Shown: positions 17,689 to 27,335, counted from the stretch's first letter. The stretch is DNA of 64,000 bases from Anaerobaca lacustris (GCF_030012215.1 NZ_JASCXX010000027.1:36153-100152); one strand, 5' to 3'. Notes: generated from the sequence alone by a model not told the origin. Program-made: numbers and translations.

Positions 17689-18167
17689 GCGTGTGTGGCA
17701 GCATGAAACAGCAGCGACAGGCGGGGTTTCTGATGGCGAAGATTCGCCAGGTGGGCGAGCGCCTCTTCCTGCGCCGGCTCAAGGAGGCGGGCATCGAGAT
17801 CAACCCGGCCCAGGGGCGGATCATGTTCGCGCTCTGGCAGAAGGATGGCGTCTCCATCCAGGAGCTGGTCAGGAAGACGCAGTTGGGCAAGTCGACGCTG
17901 ACCAGTATGCTGGATCGGCTCGAAGCGATGGGCTACCTGCGCCGGCAACGATCCGACGAGGACCGGCGGCAGATCCTGATCTACCGAACCGAAAAGGATC
18001 GGGCCACCGAGACGCAGTACGTGCAGCTCTCCGAGCAGATGACCGAAATCTGGTACCGAGGCTTCACCGACGCCGAAGCGGATCGATTCGAGGCATGTTT
18101 GCAGCGAATCCTGGACAACCTGACGGAGTACGAAAGAGGCGAAGAGGCGGGAGGTCGCCGTGAGTGA
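17685..18167 (+). CDS. MarR-family transcriptional regulator
   Basis: 160 residues with the winged-helix layout of MarR proteins: EAGIEINPAQGRIMFALWQ, the recognition helix TQLGKSTLTSMLDRLEAMGYL and the wing RRQRSDEDRRQILIYRT. It binds DNA as a dimer and usually represses its own unit until a phenolic or oxidative ligand is present. Its ATG overlaps the stop codon of the preceding frame (ATGA), so translation is coupled. It probably controls the unit from the flavin-binding protein to the DUF2461 protein; an inverted repeat over the upstream -10 is a candidate operator. Confidence 0.9.
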   Translation: MSVCGSMKQQRQAGFLMAKIRQVGERLFLRRLKEAGIEINPAQGRIMFALWQKDGVSIQELVRKTQLGKSTLTSMLDRLEAMGYLRRQRSDEDRRQILIYRTEKDRATETQYVQLSEQMTEIWYRGFTDAEADRFEACLQRILDNLTEYERGEEAGGRRE

Positions 18168-18879
18168 CATGCGCGAGCAGCAGCGAAGGTTCCAGGGATT
18201 CCGCCCCAAGGCATTCCGATTTCTGAAGGACATTCGAACGCACAACGACAAGGGCTGGTTTCGCGAGCATCGGGCCGACTACGAGCGGTACCTGCTTGCG
18301 CCGTTGCGCGACCTGGTAACGGATCTGGCCGATTTCATGCTCGACATCGACCTGTCCTTCGAGGTCGCGCCGGCCGTGGGCAAGACCATCTCAAGGATCT
18401 ACCGCGACACGCGATTCAGCAAGGACAAATCGCCCCTGCGGGACTGTATGTGGATCACCTTCAAACGCAGCACCAAGGACTGGGCCCGCTGGAGCGTGGG
18501 ATACTTCCTGGAGATCAATGCGACGTGGTACCGCTATGGCCTGGGGTTCTACGACGCGGCCCCCGACGTCATGGCGCAGTTCCGGGCCCAGCTCGACGAG
18601 GCCCCGGAGACGTTTCTCAAGGCCATCGACTGGTTCGAGAAGCAGGACATCTTCACGCTCGAAGGCGAAACCTACAGGCGGCCCAAAGGCGCCGACAGAC
18701 CCGAGCCCATCCGCACGTGGTACAACCATAAGAGCTTCTACCTCTCGTGCAGCCGCAAGAACGACGCGGCTATCCGCAGCGGGCAACTGGTGGACGATCT
18801 GAAGGCCGGGTTCGGCCTGACCGCCCCGCTCTACCACTATCTGCTCGACACCCTGGCCCGCGTCCGGCCCCCAGAATAA
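18160..18879 (+). CDS. DUF2461 family protein
   Basis: 239 residues matching the DUF2461/TIGR02453 family: FQGFRPKAFRFLKDIRTHNDKGWF at the start, then KTISRIYRDTRFSKDKSPLRD and YFLEINATWYRYGLGFY. The biochemical role of the family is not known; members are widespread cytoplasmic proteins. A GTG start with GGGAGG five bases upstream overlaps the end of the MarR gene by eight bases; an ATG three codons later is the alternative. It is the last gene of the MarR unit. Confidence 0.85.
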   Translation: MSDMREQQRRFQGFRPKAFRFLKDIRTHNDKGWFREHRADYERYLLAPLRDLVTDLADFMLDIDLSFEVAPAVGKTISRIYRDTRFSKDKSPLRDCMWITFKRSTKDWARWSVGYFLEINATWYRYGLGFYDAAPDVMAQFRAQLDEAPETFLKAIDWFEKQDIFTLEGETYRRPKGADRPEPIRTWYNHKSFYLSCSRKNDAAIRSGQLVDDLKAGFGLTAPLYHYLLDTLARVRPPE

Positions 18880-19310
18880 CCACCCAGGACCCCGAAACGG
18901 GGTGCAGAACAGCCTGGATGTAAGTCCTTTTCCGCTAATGGCCTATGGCACGTCCGAAAAAAACTTATCCGGATTCGTGAAAATCGCGTTACGGACAGCT
19001 CCTTGCAGGGCACTTAAAGGGTGAGCACAACGACAAACGCAGCATTGACCGGAATACGGAGGTGGCACGATGGCAGGCGGCAGAACGCAACGCATGGACG
19101 CTTGGGCGTGGGGTTTCGACGGCAGCGGCAAAGCCGCCGGCGGTCGAAGTCCGTTTTCTGCCCGCCTCACTCAAACCAGACCCAGAAAGGCCCTCACGGC
19201 CTCTAACTCTAACCCAGTTGAACCCAGGTCAGGTCGAAGGTCAAAGTCCACATCACACCCGCTATCGCCTCTCTTACGGTAGCAGCTCTCTATCACCTGC
19301 CTCCACCAGT

Positions 19311-19340
19311 CAAGCCCCGTTCCGCACGGGACGGGGCTTG
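19311..19340. repeat. Strong hairpin without T tract
   Basis: CAAGCCCCGT and ACGGGGCTTG form a perfect 10-bp stem, extended by CC/GG inside. No T run follows on either strand, so it may stabilise a transcript end rather than act as a classic terminator. Confidence 0.45.
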
Positions 19341-19394
19341 GCCCTGGTGGTCGGCCCGCCCATCCGAATCTCCTGCGATGGCGTCTTTTTCTGA

Positions 19395-19422
19395 TTGATC
19401 GCACCTCGACACACCCTACAAT
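19395..19422 (+). promoter_or_regulatory. Promoter of the DUF2959 lipoprotein gene
   Basis: TTGATC and TACAAT are separated by 16 bases, about 40 bases upstream of the start codon. This is a reasonable sigma-70-type promoter. Confidence 0.5.
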
Positions 19423-19463
19423 AGCGGCCGTGTACCGGCTTGGTAGTCTTGAAAGGGACGGAC

Positions 19464-20117
19464 ATGAGATCGCTAACCTTGGGCGCCCTTGGCCTTGCAC
19501 TGGTTGCGCTCTGCGGCTGCGGCGGGGTCTACTACAACACCATGGAGAAGCTCGGCTACCCCAAGCGGGAGATGCTCGTCGATCGCGTGCAGAAGGCGCG
19601 AGACGCCCAGGAAGAGGCCAAGCAGCAGTTCCAGTCGGCCCTGGAGGAATTCACCGCCGTGACCGGCTACCAGGGCGGCGATCTGGAGAAGATGTACAAC
19701 AGGCTCCGAGACCAGTTGCAGCGCAGCGAATCGAAGGCGCAAGCGGTCGGCAAGCGCATCGACGACGTCGAGAGCGTCGGCGAGGCCCTGTTCAAGGAAT
19801 GGCAGTCCGAGCTCGATCAGTACTCCAGCCCCGACCTGCGTCAGGCCAGTGAGAACAAGCTCGGCCAGACGCGGCTTCGTTACGCCCGCCTGGTCGCGGC
19901 GATGCGTAGCGCCGAGATGAAAATCGAGCCGGTCCTCACGGCGTTTCGCGATCAGGTCCTGTTTCTCAAGCACAACCTCAACGCCCAGGCGCTGGCGGCG
20001 CTTCAGAACGAGCTGACCACCATCCAGACGGACGTCGCCGGCCTGATCCGCGAGATGGAAGCCTCCATCGCCGAGGCGAACGCGTTCATCGACGCGATGA
20101 ACCGCGACCAGAACTAA
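19464..20117 (+). CDS. DUF2959 family lipoprotein
   Basis: 217 residues. The N-terminus is a lipoprotein signal with Cys17 or Cys19 in LVALCGCGG as the lipidation site. The rest is almost entirely helical and coiled coil, and matches DUF2959: YYNTMEKLGYPKREMLVDRV, KARDAQEEAKQQFQSALEEF, GGDLEKMYNRL and VESVGEALFKEW. The function of the family is unknown; its members are periplasmic helical proteins. AAAGGGACGG precedes the ATG and a promoter lies 40 bases upstream, so it is probably a single-gene unit. It is convergent with the PHP-domain gene. Confidence 0.88.
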   Translation: MRSLTLGALGLALVALCGCGGVYYNTMEKLGYPKREMLVDRVQKARDAQEEAKQQFQSALEEFTAVTGYQGGDLEKMYNRLRDQLQRSESKAQAVGKRIDDVESVGEALFKEWQSELDQYSSPDLRQASENKLGQTRLRYARLVAAMRSAEMKIEPVLTAFRDQVLFLKHNLNAQALAALQNELTTIQTDVAGLIREMEASIAEANAFIDAMNRDQN

Positions 20118-20139
20118 CCGACGACCCCACGGGACCAGA

Positions 20140-21264
20140 TCAGTTCTCGGTCTCCACGCCGATCTCGATCGTGATCTGGGGCGGGATTTCCAGACTAACC
20201 GGCAGGCCTTTCGCCGGGGCGACGAGGAAATTGCTGACCGCATACTCGAACCGATGCGATTCCGAGCCGGCCGGCACCTTCGCCCGGATCAGCGTGCTCG
20301 CATGGGGCGGCACACTGACGGACTTCGGCCCCAGTTTCCCCGTCCGCTCCAGTTCGAGGGCAACGTCGCAATGGTTCGTCAGACGAAATCGCACGGTGTT
20401 ATCCTGGCTGTAGTCGATGTCGGCGATCGTAGTGGCGGCATCGAACATGGCATCGAGGTACTCCTTGCGACCGATGAGCTGGCCCTCGTACCAGACCAGG
20501 GTGCGCCCGGCCACCAGGGCCTCCTTCAGGGCGGCAAGCGTCTTGCCCCGCGCGAACACCAGCGTCATCGAGCGATGCTTCTCCGGGCTGCTTTGCTCGA
20601 GCATCGAAGGCGCGTGGATGTCGGAGGTTCCCATAAACGTCAGGTTCTTTTCCAGCGCCCATTCGTGGGCCTCGGGATAGTAGCTGCGTCCGTTGACGAC
20701 CTCGATCCCGTGCATGTACTTCTTCTCATAGAGCGTGGTGTGGATATCGAACCAGCCCTTGCGGTCCGGCTTCCAGCCGGGATGGTTCCAGAAGATGAAC
20801 GCTCCCTGCTTTGCTGCGGCCGCCATGCAGTCGAGGAGGTCCGGCGTGTCGAGCGGATTGACGTCGTCGAGGAAGAGCGCGTTGAAGTGTCCGGGCGGGG
20901 TATCCCGTGTAATCTCGGTGCCCCGGATCAGCAGAATCCCGCGTTCCTTCGCCCTCGCCAAAGCGATCTCATAGGGCCGATTGTGGTTCGTGGGAACATC
21001 CGCCTTGTGCGGCTGGTACTCGATATGATCCGTGATCGAGATGACGTCCAGACCCTCCCGCCACGCCTCGTCCACGCGGACGGTGGGCCAGACCAGGCCG
21101 TCGGAAAACACCGTGTGCATGTGCAGATCACATTTCAGGGTCTTGTATCCCAGTATATCCGGGAATTGAATCTCCCGTCGGGTCTGTGCCCCCAGCGTGC
21201 CCACCATCAGCAGGACGACCAGAATGCCGGCTACCATCAGCCTGGATCGCAGAATCCGTCTCAT
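20140..21264 (-). CDS. Exported PHP-domain phosphoesterase
   Basis: 374 residues: signal peptide (MRRILRSRLMVAGILVVLL, cleavage near LGAQT) then a PHP domain with the metal-ligand motifs DLHMHTVFSDG, SITDHIEYQ, GTEI, HPGW and GTSDIHAP. This arrangement resembles the phosphodiesterase group named after the Sphingobium organophosphate enzyme (Sb-PDE), a trinuclear-metal hydrolase. The C-terminal 100 residues form a beta-sandwich (VRFRLTNHCDVALEL). Substrate is unknown; a periplasmic phosphodiester or phosphonate-ester hydrolase is likely. The start used is the ATG that opens the signal peptide, with GAAAGGGGCG upstream; the frame stays open further upstream without other start features. Confidence 0.82.
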   Translation of the reverse strand: MRRILRSRLMVAGILVVLLMVGTLGAQTRREIQFPDILGYKTLKCDLHMHTVFSDGLVWPTVRVDEAWREGLDVISITDHIEYQPHKADVPTNHNRPYEIALARAKERGILLIRGTEITRDTPPGHFNALFLDDVNPLDTPDLLDCMAAAAKQGAFIFWNHPGWKPDRKGWFDIHTTLYEKKYMHGIEVVNGRSYYPEAHEWALEKNLTFMGTSDIHAPSMLEQSSPEKHRSMTLVFARGKTLAALKEALVAGRTLVWYEGQLIGRKEYLDAMFDAATTIADIDYSQDNTVRFRLTNHCDVALELERTGKLGPKSVSVPPHASTLIRAKVPAGSESHRFEYAVSNFLVAPAKGLPVSLEIPPQITIEIGVETEN

Positions 21265-21403
21265 CGAAACGCCCCTTTCCTTCCATACACACACCATTTG
21301 AGCATCGGCCATCTGCTGCCGACGTCCATTGCCCGTAACATAGCAGTTCGGCAGTCCAGCCGCAACGACCGACCGGAATCGCTGCATTTTATCACCTCGC
21401 GGA

Positions 21404-21432
21404 TTGACCGACCGTTAGAATCAAATTATTGT
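21404..21432 (+). promoter_or_regulatory. Promoter of the FHA-domain gene
   Basis: TTGACC and TATTGT are 17 bases apart, about 100 bases upstream of the FHA gene start. Confidence 0.5.
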
Positions 21433-21531
21433 CACAGGGTGGCCCGGACCCCGGTCAAGTTGCAGGTCCACTGCCAAACGTCGGCTGGAAGTGCCTGTGC
21501 CACATGACGTTCTTCTTGGAGAAGTCGTAGC

Positions 21532-22038
21532 ATGGACGAAACCGATCCGCTGTTTGTCACCATCGACAAGCTCATCCGGATCTCACGGCTCAAGGAGATC
21601 GAGTTCATCATGGGCAGCGATCAGACCGACCGGATCTATGAGATCCGCACGGCGCTGCGCCGTCTGGAACCGGGACACTACCTGCTGGGCACCGGACCAT
21701 CCACCGCAGGGATCATCTCCCTGGACGCCCAGGACATCGTGCTCGGTCGCCCCTCCACCGTTCTGGAGCCTCCGTCGGCATCGGCACCCGACTACTGGGC
21801 CATCGATACGCTCTTTTTCGTGCCGCGGGAGGTCTCGCGGAACCACGCCCGGGTGACGCTGCGAGTCACCGACGGCGGCCCCCGCCGCGTCGTGTGCGAC
21901 CTGAGCAGCACGTGCGGCACGTTCGTCAACGACACGCAGGTGGACCCGCACGGTCCGGGGATTATCCTCAAGCACGGGGACATCCTCAGTCTCGGACCCT
22001 CGCGCATCAGCACGTACATCTACTACGAAGTGCCTTGA
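21532..22038 (+). CDS. FHA-domain protein
   Basis: 168 residues, no export signal. Residues about 55-160 form a forkhead-associated domain: DIVLGRPSTVLE, FVPREVSRNHARVTLRV and DLSSTCGTFVNDTQV, with the phosphothreonine-binding Arg and Ser-Arg-Asn-His pieces. It therefore should bind a phosphothreonine on a partner, usually in a Ser/Thr kinase pathway. The N-terminal 50 residues are specific to this protein. No kinase is encoded beside it. It is convergent with the nitrilase-family gene, 13 bases apart. Confidence 0.85.
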   Translation: MDETDPLFVTIDKLIRISRLKEIEFIMGSDQTDRIYEIRTALRRLEPGHYLLGTGPSTAGIISLDAQDIVLGRPSTVLEPPSASAPDYWAIDTLFFVPREVSRNHARVTLRVTDGGPRRVVCDLSSTCGTFVNDTQVDPHGPGIILKHGDILSLGPSRISTYIYYEVP

Positions 22039-22051
22039 CCCACGCGCCGCT

Positions 22052-23128
22052 TCACGCACCTCGCATGACACCCTCACGTCGCCGTCGCTGCGCGGCATCC
22101 GCTTCGGCAATATGCTGCTCGTGCGTCTTCAGATCGAACTCCTTGAGGATATCGGCAACGCGCACGTCGCGATCCAGGCTCTCGATGATCGTCCATTCCT
22201 CCTCGTGAAACGTGCGGATCGAGACCTTGCGGCCGTACTTCGCCTGGATCTCAGGGAACCGCCGGCAGAATGGCCAGGAATGCAGAAACGCCTTTTCCAG
22301 ATTCACCGGAGCGCAGACCCAATCGGCGTACTGTCCCGTGCCGGCGATCGCACGGCCGTCGATGTCACAGATCTTCGTCGTGCCCTTCCACGTGCTCGAT
22401 ACGACGCAGTACTTGTTCTCCCACGCCTTCGTGTTGACCATCGCACCGCCCCCGAACGCCGACGGCCAGAACACCAGTTCGGCGCCCGCCTCGCGCAGCT
22501 TTCGCCAGCCGTCGGACCACGCGATATCGAAGCAGATCTGCGCTCCAAGCACACCGATATCCGTCTTGAAGACGGGCGGATCTGGCGTGCCCGGCGAAAC
22601 GCCATTGTCAAGTTCTCCAACAGTCGGATGCATCTTGTGATACTGTCCGATGTACCGGCCGTGGCGGTCGATGAAGACGGCCGCGTTGTAGTATCGGCCG
22701 TCGGCGACCGTCTGGATCGGACAGACAACGTAACACTTGTGCTTCTCGGCAAACTGGGCGAACGGACGCGAAAACGGCCCAATGGGCTCCTCTGACGATT
22801 CCGCCAGCGACGGCGCCGGGCCCGTCAGGTGAGCAAACGGAAACACCTCCGGCAGACAGATGATGTCGGGCCCGAACGGGACCACCTCGTTCATCCGGGC
22901 CAGCACCCTCTTCGTCATCTCTTTCGGGTTGGCGGCCCGCAGACCGCTGAGCGACACGCTCGCAATCCACACCTCCCGGGGCAGGCGCTGTCCCTTCGGC
23001 ACCCCCCCCATCGGCCCTGGTGCGGCCCGGAGCCGACCGGCCGCCATGCCCAGACCCAGACCGACCGATGCCGTCTCGAGGAAATGCCGCCGCGTCCATC
23101 CAGCCCTGCGTTCGTCCATCGCTGCCAT
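22052..23128 (-). CDS. Carbon-nitrogen hydrolase (nitrilase superfamily), Tat-exported
   Basis: 358 residues. The N-terminus carries a twin-arginine signal (WTRRHFLETASVGLGLGMAA). The catalytic triad is complete: Glu94 in CLPEVFPF, Lys165 in QYHKMHP and Cys199 in AQICFDIAW. Such enzymes hydrolyse amides or carbamoyl compounds and release ammonia. A Tat-exported nitrilase would act in the periplasm, possibly feeding ammonium to the Amt channels. GGGAG lies five bases before the first ATG; a second ATG three codons on is possible. The C-terminal tail after residue 320 is basic and helical. Confidence 0.88.
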   Translation of the reverse strand: MAAMDERRAGWTRRHFLETASVGLGLGMAAGRLRAAPGPMGGVPKGQRLPREVWIASVSLSGLRAANPKEMTKRVLARMNEVVPFGPDIICLPEVFPFAHLTGPAPSLAESSEEPIGPFSRPFAQFAEKHKCYVVCPIQTVADGRYYNAAVFIDRHGRYIGQYHKMHPTVGELDNGVSPGTPDPPVFKTDIGVLGAQICFDIAWSDGWRKLREAGAELVFWPSAFGGGAMVNTKAWENKYCVVSSTWKGTTKICDIDGRAIAGTGQYADWVCAPVNLEKAFLHSWPFCRRFPEIQAKYGRKVSIRTFHEEEWTIIESLDRDVRVADILKEFDLKTHEQHIAEADAAQRRRREGVMRGA

Positions 23129-23232
23129 CCTTTCTCCCGCTGTGTCCGGCCCCGAGGTACGTCGGAATCGGGCAGGTCCATGTCACTGCCCTGCCGAACC
23201 CGACGCCTCAACAAAGATTCGTGCGATCCAGC

Positions 23233-23260
23233 TTGACCTTGCCGCCTCGTGCGGTATAAT
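23233..23260 (+). promoter_or_regulatory. Promoter of the subtilase-like gene
   Basis: TTGACC and a consensus TATAAT are 16 bases apart. The start codon is about 230 bases downstream, so the leader is long. Confidence 0.65.
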
Positions 23261-23490
23261 AGTCTATGTTCGTTCCTGGGTCCAGGAGTGAGGTGATCCG
23301 GGGCCGGGGAAAAGAGACTGGAGGAGCAGTGCGTAGGAGGGACGAGGATCTGTTCTGGATTTCGTGCGACATGCGGGAGCGTCGGCGTGGCACGTGCCGT
23401 TCATTCGCATCTCGGTTGCACCGGAGACGATCCGCCATCCTTTGAATCAGACCGTGAGAATCCGTGCCGGAAGAGAAAAGGGAGACACAC

Positions 23491-26400
23491 ATGAAGACGA
23501 GCAGTGGGAGCGGGACCCCGGCGGCGATGGCCAGAGCGGCGATGGTGTTACTGTGGACAATCGCGACGCTGTCGGCGGCCGAAACGACGACACAGCCCTC
23601 GGAAGAGGCAAGTCCCGGAGTGCGGGGCTCGCGCCCGCCTGAGGACCTGAGATATGTCCCGGGCGAGGTCCTGGTCCGGCTTAAGGCCGACCCGACCGCG
23701 GTGAGCGAGGCGGTCGCCCTCAAGGACGAGATCGTCCTGCAACGTCTCCAGAAGCGTCATCGACTCGCGATCCAAGGATCGGTGTTCCACGGCGTCGGCG
23801 CCAGGGACGGATCGCGGACACGTCCCGCACGCCCGTTTCACCTGCTCAGGACGGAGGGCGATGTCCGAACGCTCTGCGCCGAGCTTCGCAACGACCCCGA
23901 GGTGGAATCCGCCCAGCCGAACTACATCTATCACCCCTGCCGGGTGCCGAACGACCCGGATTTCGCCGATCAGTACGCCCATCAGATGATTCAGATGACC
24001 AAGGCCTGGGACATCTCAACCGGCAGCCGCGACGTCGTGGTGGCGGTACTCGGCACGGGCGTCGATATCACTCACCCGGACCTGGCCGACAATATCTGGC
24101 TGAACGCCGGCGAGATCCCCGACAATGGCATCGACGACGACGGCAACGGCTATATCGACGACGTGCATGGGTGGAATTTCGAAAGGCAGAACAATCAGGT
24201 GGCGCCGACGTCGGCCCCCTACGGGATTGAAGGCCATGAGACGATGGTGGCCGGCGTCATCGCGGCGGTCGGCGACAATGGCGAAGGCGTCTGCGGCGTC
24301 AACTGGCAGTGCAGCATCATGCCGCTGCGCGTGAGCCTCTATATCACAACGGCCGAGGTGGCCGAGGCGCTGGACTATGCGGCGGCCAACGGCGCCCATA
24401 TTGTGAATATGAGCTTCGGCGCAGGCACCGACGAACCGGATTGGATGGACGACCCCATCATGCGAGAGGCCATCGACAACGCCTTCGCCCAGGGCGTTCT
24501 GCTCGTCGCCAGCGCCGGCAATTCGGCCACGGATGACATCTTCTACCCGGCCGGCTACTACAACGTCATGTCCGTCGCCTCCACCGACGGCGAAGATGCC
24601 AAGACCGACCACAGCACGTTCGGCGCCTGGGTGGACATCGCGGCGCCCGGGACAGACATCGTGACGACCGACCTCAACGGTGAATACATCGCCACCGCCG
24701 GAACGTCGTTCTCGGCGCCGTACGTCGCCGCCGTTGCCGCTCTCGTGCTGGCCCACCGGCCGGAACTGACTCACGTCGAACTCCGGGCCATCCTGGAAAA
24801 CACATCGGACCCCATTCACTACGGGGTGGTCGAGTCCGACGCCGGCTACGTCGGGACCGGACGCGTCAACGCCTACAAGGCCCTTCAAGCGGCGGATCGA
24901 AGGTATCCACTGGGCGAGATCGTCACCCCCAGACACAACGAGTCTCTCGCGCCGGATGTCGATGCGGTCGAGGTGCTTCTGTTCGTTCACGGGGACACCT
25001 ATCGCCTCGAATACAGCGAGTACGCCACGCAGGACTGGACCTTGGTCGCCGAGGACGTCGGTCCGACCAACCCGGACGGGTTCGTCCAACTCTCACTGCC
25101 CAGTCCGGGCCCCGGCACCTATGAACTGAGACTCACCGTAACCAGCGACGGAATCGTGCACAGCGACCGGAAAATCGTCGGCATCGAAGCGGCGCCGAGT
25201 CAGGCCCCCTGGCCGGCCCCGACAACGGTCGCCTATCCGCCGGAGGATCAGTTCTACGGCGGCCCAATCTGCATGGACGTCAACGGGGACGGACAGAACG
25301 AGATCATCCAGTCGTCGATCGCCTGGGACACCGCCTGGGGCGACCCTCGACTCGCCATCTGGCGCCAGGATGGAACGGCCCTGCCGGGCTGGCCCAAGCT
25401 GCTGACCTTCGCCTACGACCCGCCTCTCTGCGCGGTCGGGGACATCGACGGCGACGGCGATTACGAGATCATCGGCACGTGCAATTACGATGGGATCGTC
25501 TGCGCCTGGCACGTCGAAACCGGCAAGTACGTTGACGGCTGGCCCATTCCACTGGGCGGTTGGTACGGCAGCATCGTCGGCTATCCCGTCCTGGCCGACC
25601 TGGATGGCGACGGTGTCAGCGAGGTCCTCGTCGCCCTCGATTACCAATCGGCCGACTCGGCCGCGCTGCACGCACTCAAGGGCGACGGCACATCGCTCTG
25701 GCAACGACGCTATATCTGCGAGAGCCCCATCAGCGTGGCCGACTTCGACGGGGACGGCAAAGTCGAAATCGCCTTTTGCGGGTACGGCCCGGGCGTCAGC
25801 AGCATGTACACCTACATTCTCGATCATCAGGGCCAGCAGATCGCCCGATGGCGAGGCGGCAGCCGCAAGGGGCCCGTCATCGCCGATCTCGACGGCGACG
25901 GACAATCCGAGCTGATCTTCTGCACGGAGGACGGCGTGCAGGTGGTGAGCATCGATGGCAGCACCCTGTGGAAGACGCGGCTCAATGACGGGTTCGACAC
26001 CGACGGCGCATTGAGCGTCGGAGACATCGACAACGACGGGCGAAAAGAGATCTTCGTCAACAGCTATGTCCGGTCCGACGGCTACTCGTTCACTCGGGTC
26101 TACGCCCTGGACCATGCGGGCCGCCAGATGACCGAAGCCGGGTTCCCGAAGACCGTCATGGGCTATCCGGGCAACAGCGCGCCTCTGATTGCCGACATCG
26201 ACGGAGACGGGCAGAAGGAGATACTCGTCGGCCCAGCGGGCGCCCGGCTGATTGCCTGGAAACCGGATGGTTCGACCGTGACCGGGTTCCCCATGCTGAC
26301 ACTGCCGGCGGAGATCGACTGCACCGCGACGATCGCCGACCTCGATCAGGACGGGGATCTGGAGATCCTGGTCGGCGGCTACGACTATCGCTTCCACGTC

Positions 26401-27264
26401 GTGGATATGCCCGGCCGCACCGATCCCGACACGATCGATTGGGGCGCCGCCAGGGGCAACCCGCAGAACTCCGCCTGGGCCGTGAAGGCCCCCACGCTCG
26501 ACCTGAGCGAGGCGCCGCAGCAGATCCAGCCGGGACAACGGCTCCTGCTGGAGTTGCGCGCGTCGAACCCGGACAATCGCCCTCTGCGTTTTGTCGTCGG
26601 CACGCTGCCCGAAGGGGCCCTGTTTGATGAGGAAACACTCATCGTCTCCTGGAAACCCACGGCTGCCCAGGCCTTCCAGACGTATCGCTTCTCCTTCCTG
26701 GTCACCGACGGCATTCATCAGACCAGCCGCACCCTCGCCATTGAGGTGGTGCCCAACGCCATCTACTCGACCAGCATGGATACCGACCCCGGTTGGCAGC
26801 TCGACGAGGGCTGGGCCTGGGGCGCTCCCACGGGCGGCGGCTCCTGGCACGGCGACCCGACCTCCGGCCACACCGGGCAGAACGTGATCGGATACGCCCT
26901 CGATGGAGACTATGAGAACAATCTGGCCGAGACCCGCTACGCCACGATGGGGCCGGTCAACTGCGAAGGGTATACCAACATCCGCTTGGGCTTCTGGCGC
27001 TGGCTGGGGGTGGAATCGCCTTACGACCGCGTATGCATCCAGGTCTCCAACGACGGCCTTGACTGGTTCGACCTGTGGGCGGGCGGCGGTTCACAAGTCT
27101 CCGACGACTCATGGCGGTTCGTCGAATACCTCGTGCCCTCGTCCGTTGGCGATGGCCAGGCGACGCTCTATTTCCGTTGGGGCATCGGCCCGACGGATGA
27201 CTCGGTCACCTACGCCGGCTGGAACATCGACGACGTCCAGATTACTGGCGACGCCATGCAATAG
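23491..27264 (+). CDS. Secreted subtilisin-like protein with FG-GAP repeats, predicted inactive
   Basis: 1257 residues with a signal peptide. A prodomain (about 50-150, VPGEVLVRLKADPTAV) is followed by an S8 subtilase domain (160-470). His249 (GHETMVAG), Asn344 (SAGNSATDD) and Ser406 (GTSFSAP) are in place, but the Asp motif reads VAVLGTGVD with Gly188 where the catalytic Asp (normally DTG or DSG) should be. Then come an Ig-like domain (480-560) and about seven FG-GAP/VCBS repeats with calcium-type DxDGDG loops (590-980), an Ig-like cadherin-type domain, and a C-terminal jelly-roll (about 1095-1250, WNIDDVQITG). GGGAG precedes the chosen ATG; a GTG nine codons upstream is less likely. It probably works as a surface adhesion or scaffold protein. 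Confidence 0.85.
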   Translation: MKTSSGSGTPAAMARAAMVLLWTIATLSAAETTTQPSEEASPGVRGSRPPEDLRYVPGEVLVRLKADPTAVSEAVALKDEIVLQRLQKRHRLAIQGSVFHGVGARDGSRTRPARPFHLLRTEGDVRTLCAELRNDPEVESAQPNYIYHPCRVPNDPDFADQYAHQMIQMTKAWDISTGSRDVVVAVLGTGVDITHPDLADNIWLNAGEIPDNGIDDDGNGYIDDVHGWNFERQNNQVAPTSAPYGIEGHETMVAGVIAAVGDNGEGVCGVNWQCSIMPLRVSLYITTAEVAEALDYAAANGAHIVNMSFGAGTDEPDWMDDPIMREAIDNAFAQGVLLVASAGNSATDDIFYPAGYYNVMSVASTDGEDAKTDHSTFGAWVDIAAPGTDIVTTDLNGEYIATAGTSFSAPYVAAVAALVLAHRPELTHVELRAILENTSDPIHYGVVESDAGYVGTGRVNAYKALQAADRRYPLGEIVTPRHNESLAPDVDAVEVLLFVHGDTYRLEYSEYATQDWTLVAEDVGPTNPDGFVQLSLPSPGPGTYELRLTVTSDGIVHSDRKIVGIEAAPSQAPWPAPTTVAYPPEDQFYGGPICMDVNGDGQNEIIQSSIAWDTAWGDPRLAIWRQDGTALPGWPKLLTFAYDPPLCAVGDIDGDGDYEIIGTCNYDGIVCAWHVETGKYVDGWPIPLGGWYGSIVGYPVLADLDGDGVSEVLVALDYQSADSAALHALKGDGTSLWQRRYICESPISVADFDGDGKVEIAFCGYGPGVSSMYTYILDHQGQQIARWRGGSRKGPVIADLDGDGQSELIFCTEDGVQVVSIDGSTLWKTRLNDGFDTDGALSVGDIDNDGRKEIFVNSYVRSDGYSFTRVYALDHAGRQMTEAGFPKTVMGYPGNSAPLIADIDGDGQKEILVGPAGARLIAWKPDGSTVTGFPMLTLPAEIDCTATIADLDQDGDLEILVGGYDYRFHVVDMPGRTDPDTIDWGAARGNPQNSAWAVKAPTLDLSEAPQQIQPGQRLLLELRASNPDNRPLRFVVGTLPEGALFDEETLIVSWKPTAAQAFQTYRFSFLVTDGIHQTSRTLAIEVVPNAIYSTSMDTDPGWQLDEGWAWGAPTGGGSWHGDPTSGHTGQNVIGYALDGDYENNLAETRYATMGPVNCEGYTNIRLGFWRWLGVESPYDRVCIQVSNDGLDWFDLWAGGGSQVSDDSWRFVEYLVPSSVGDGQATLYFRWGIGPTDDSVTYAGWNIDDVQITGDAMQ

Positions 27265-27292
27265 GCCCGGCCGGTTTCGTCCAGGACACCAC

Positions 27293-27335
27293 AAGCCCTG
27301 CCCTCTCCGCTGGTGAGGGTCAGGGCTTTCTTTTT
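27293..27335 (+). terminator. Intrinsic terminator after the subtilase-like gene
   Basis: Stem AAGCCCTG/CAGGGCTT with an inner CCTC/GAGG continuation, followed by TTTCTTTTT, about 30 bases after the stop. Confidence 0.8.

Larger units (their letters stand above)
18880..19463. other. Intergenic region with hairpins
   Basis: No gene is supported over 580 bases. Features seen: ACCCC-GAAA-CGGGGT hairpin just after the DUF2461 stop (a possible weak terminator), a strong hairpin at 19311-19340, and the promoter of the lipoprotein gene. A short frame at 19070-19282 has GGAGG before its ATG, but its codon use and composition do not look coding. Confidence 0.4.

Noticed and set aside
19070..19282. 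70-codon frame with GGAGG before its ATG
   Set aside because: Codon use does not match the neighbouring genes, the product is low-complexity, and no promoter or homology is evident.
25093..26871. 592-codon minus-strand frame
   Set aside because: Shadow of the FG-GAP repeat region of the subtilase-like gene.
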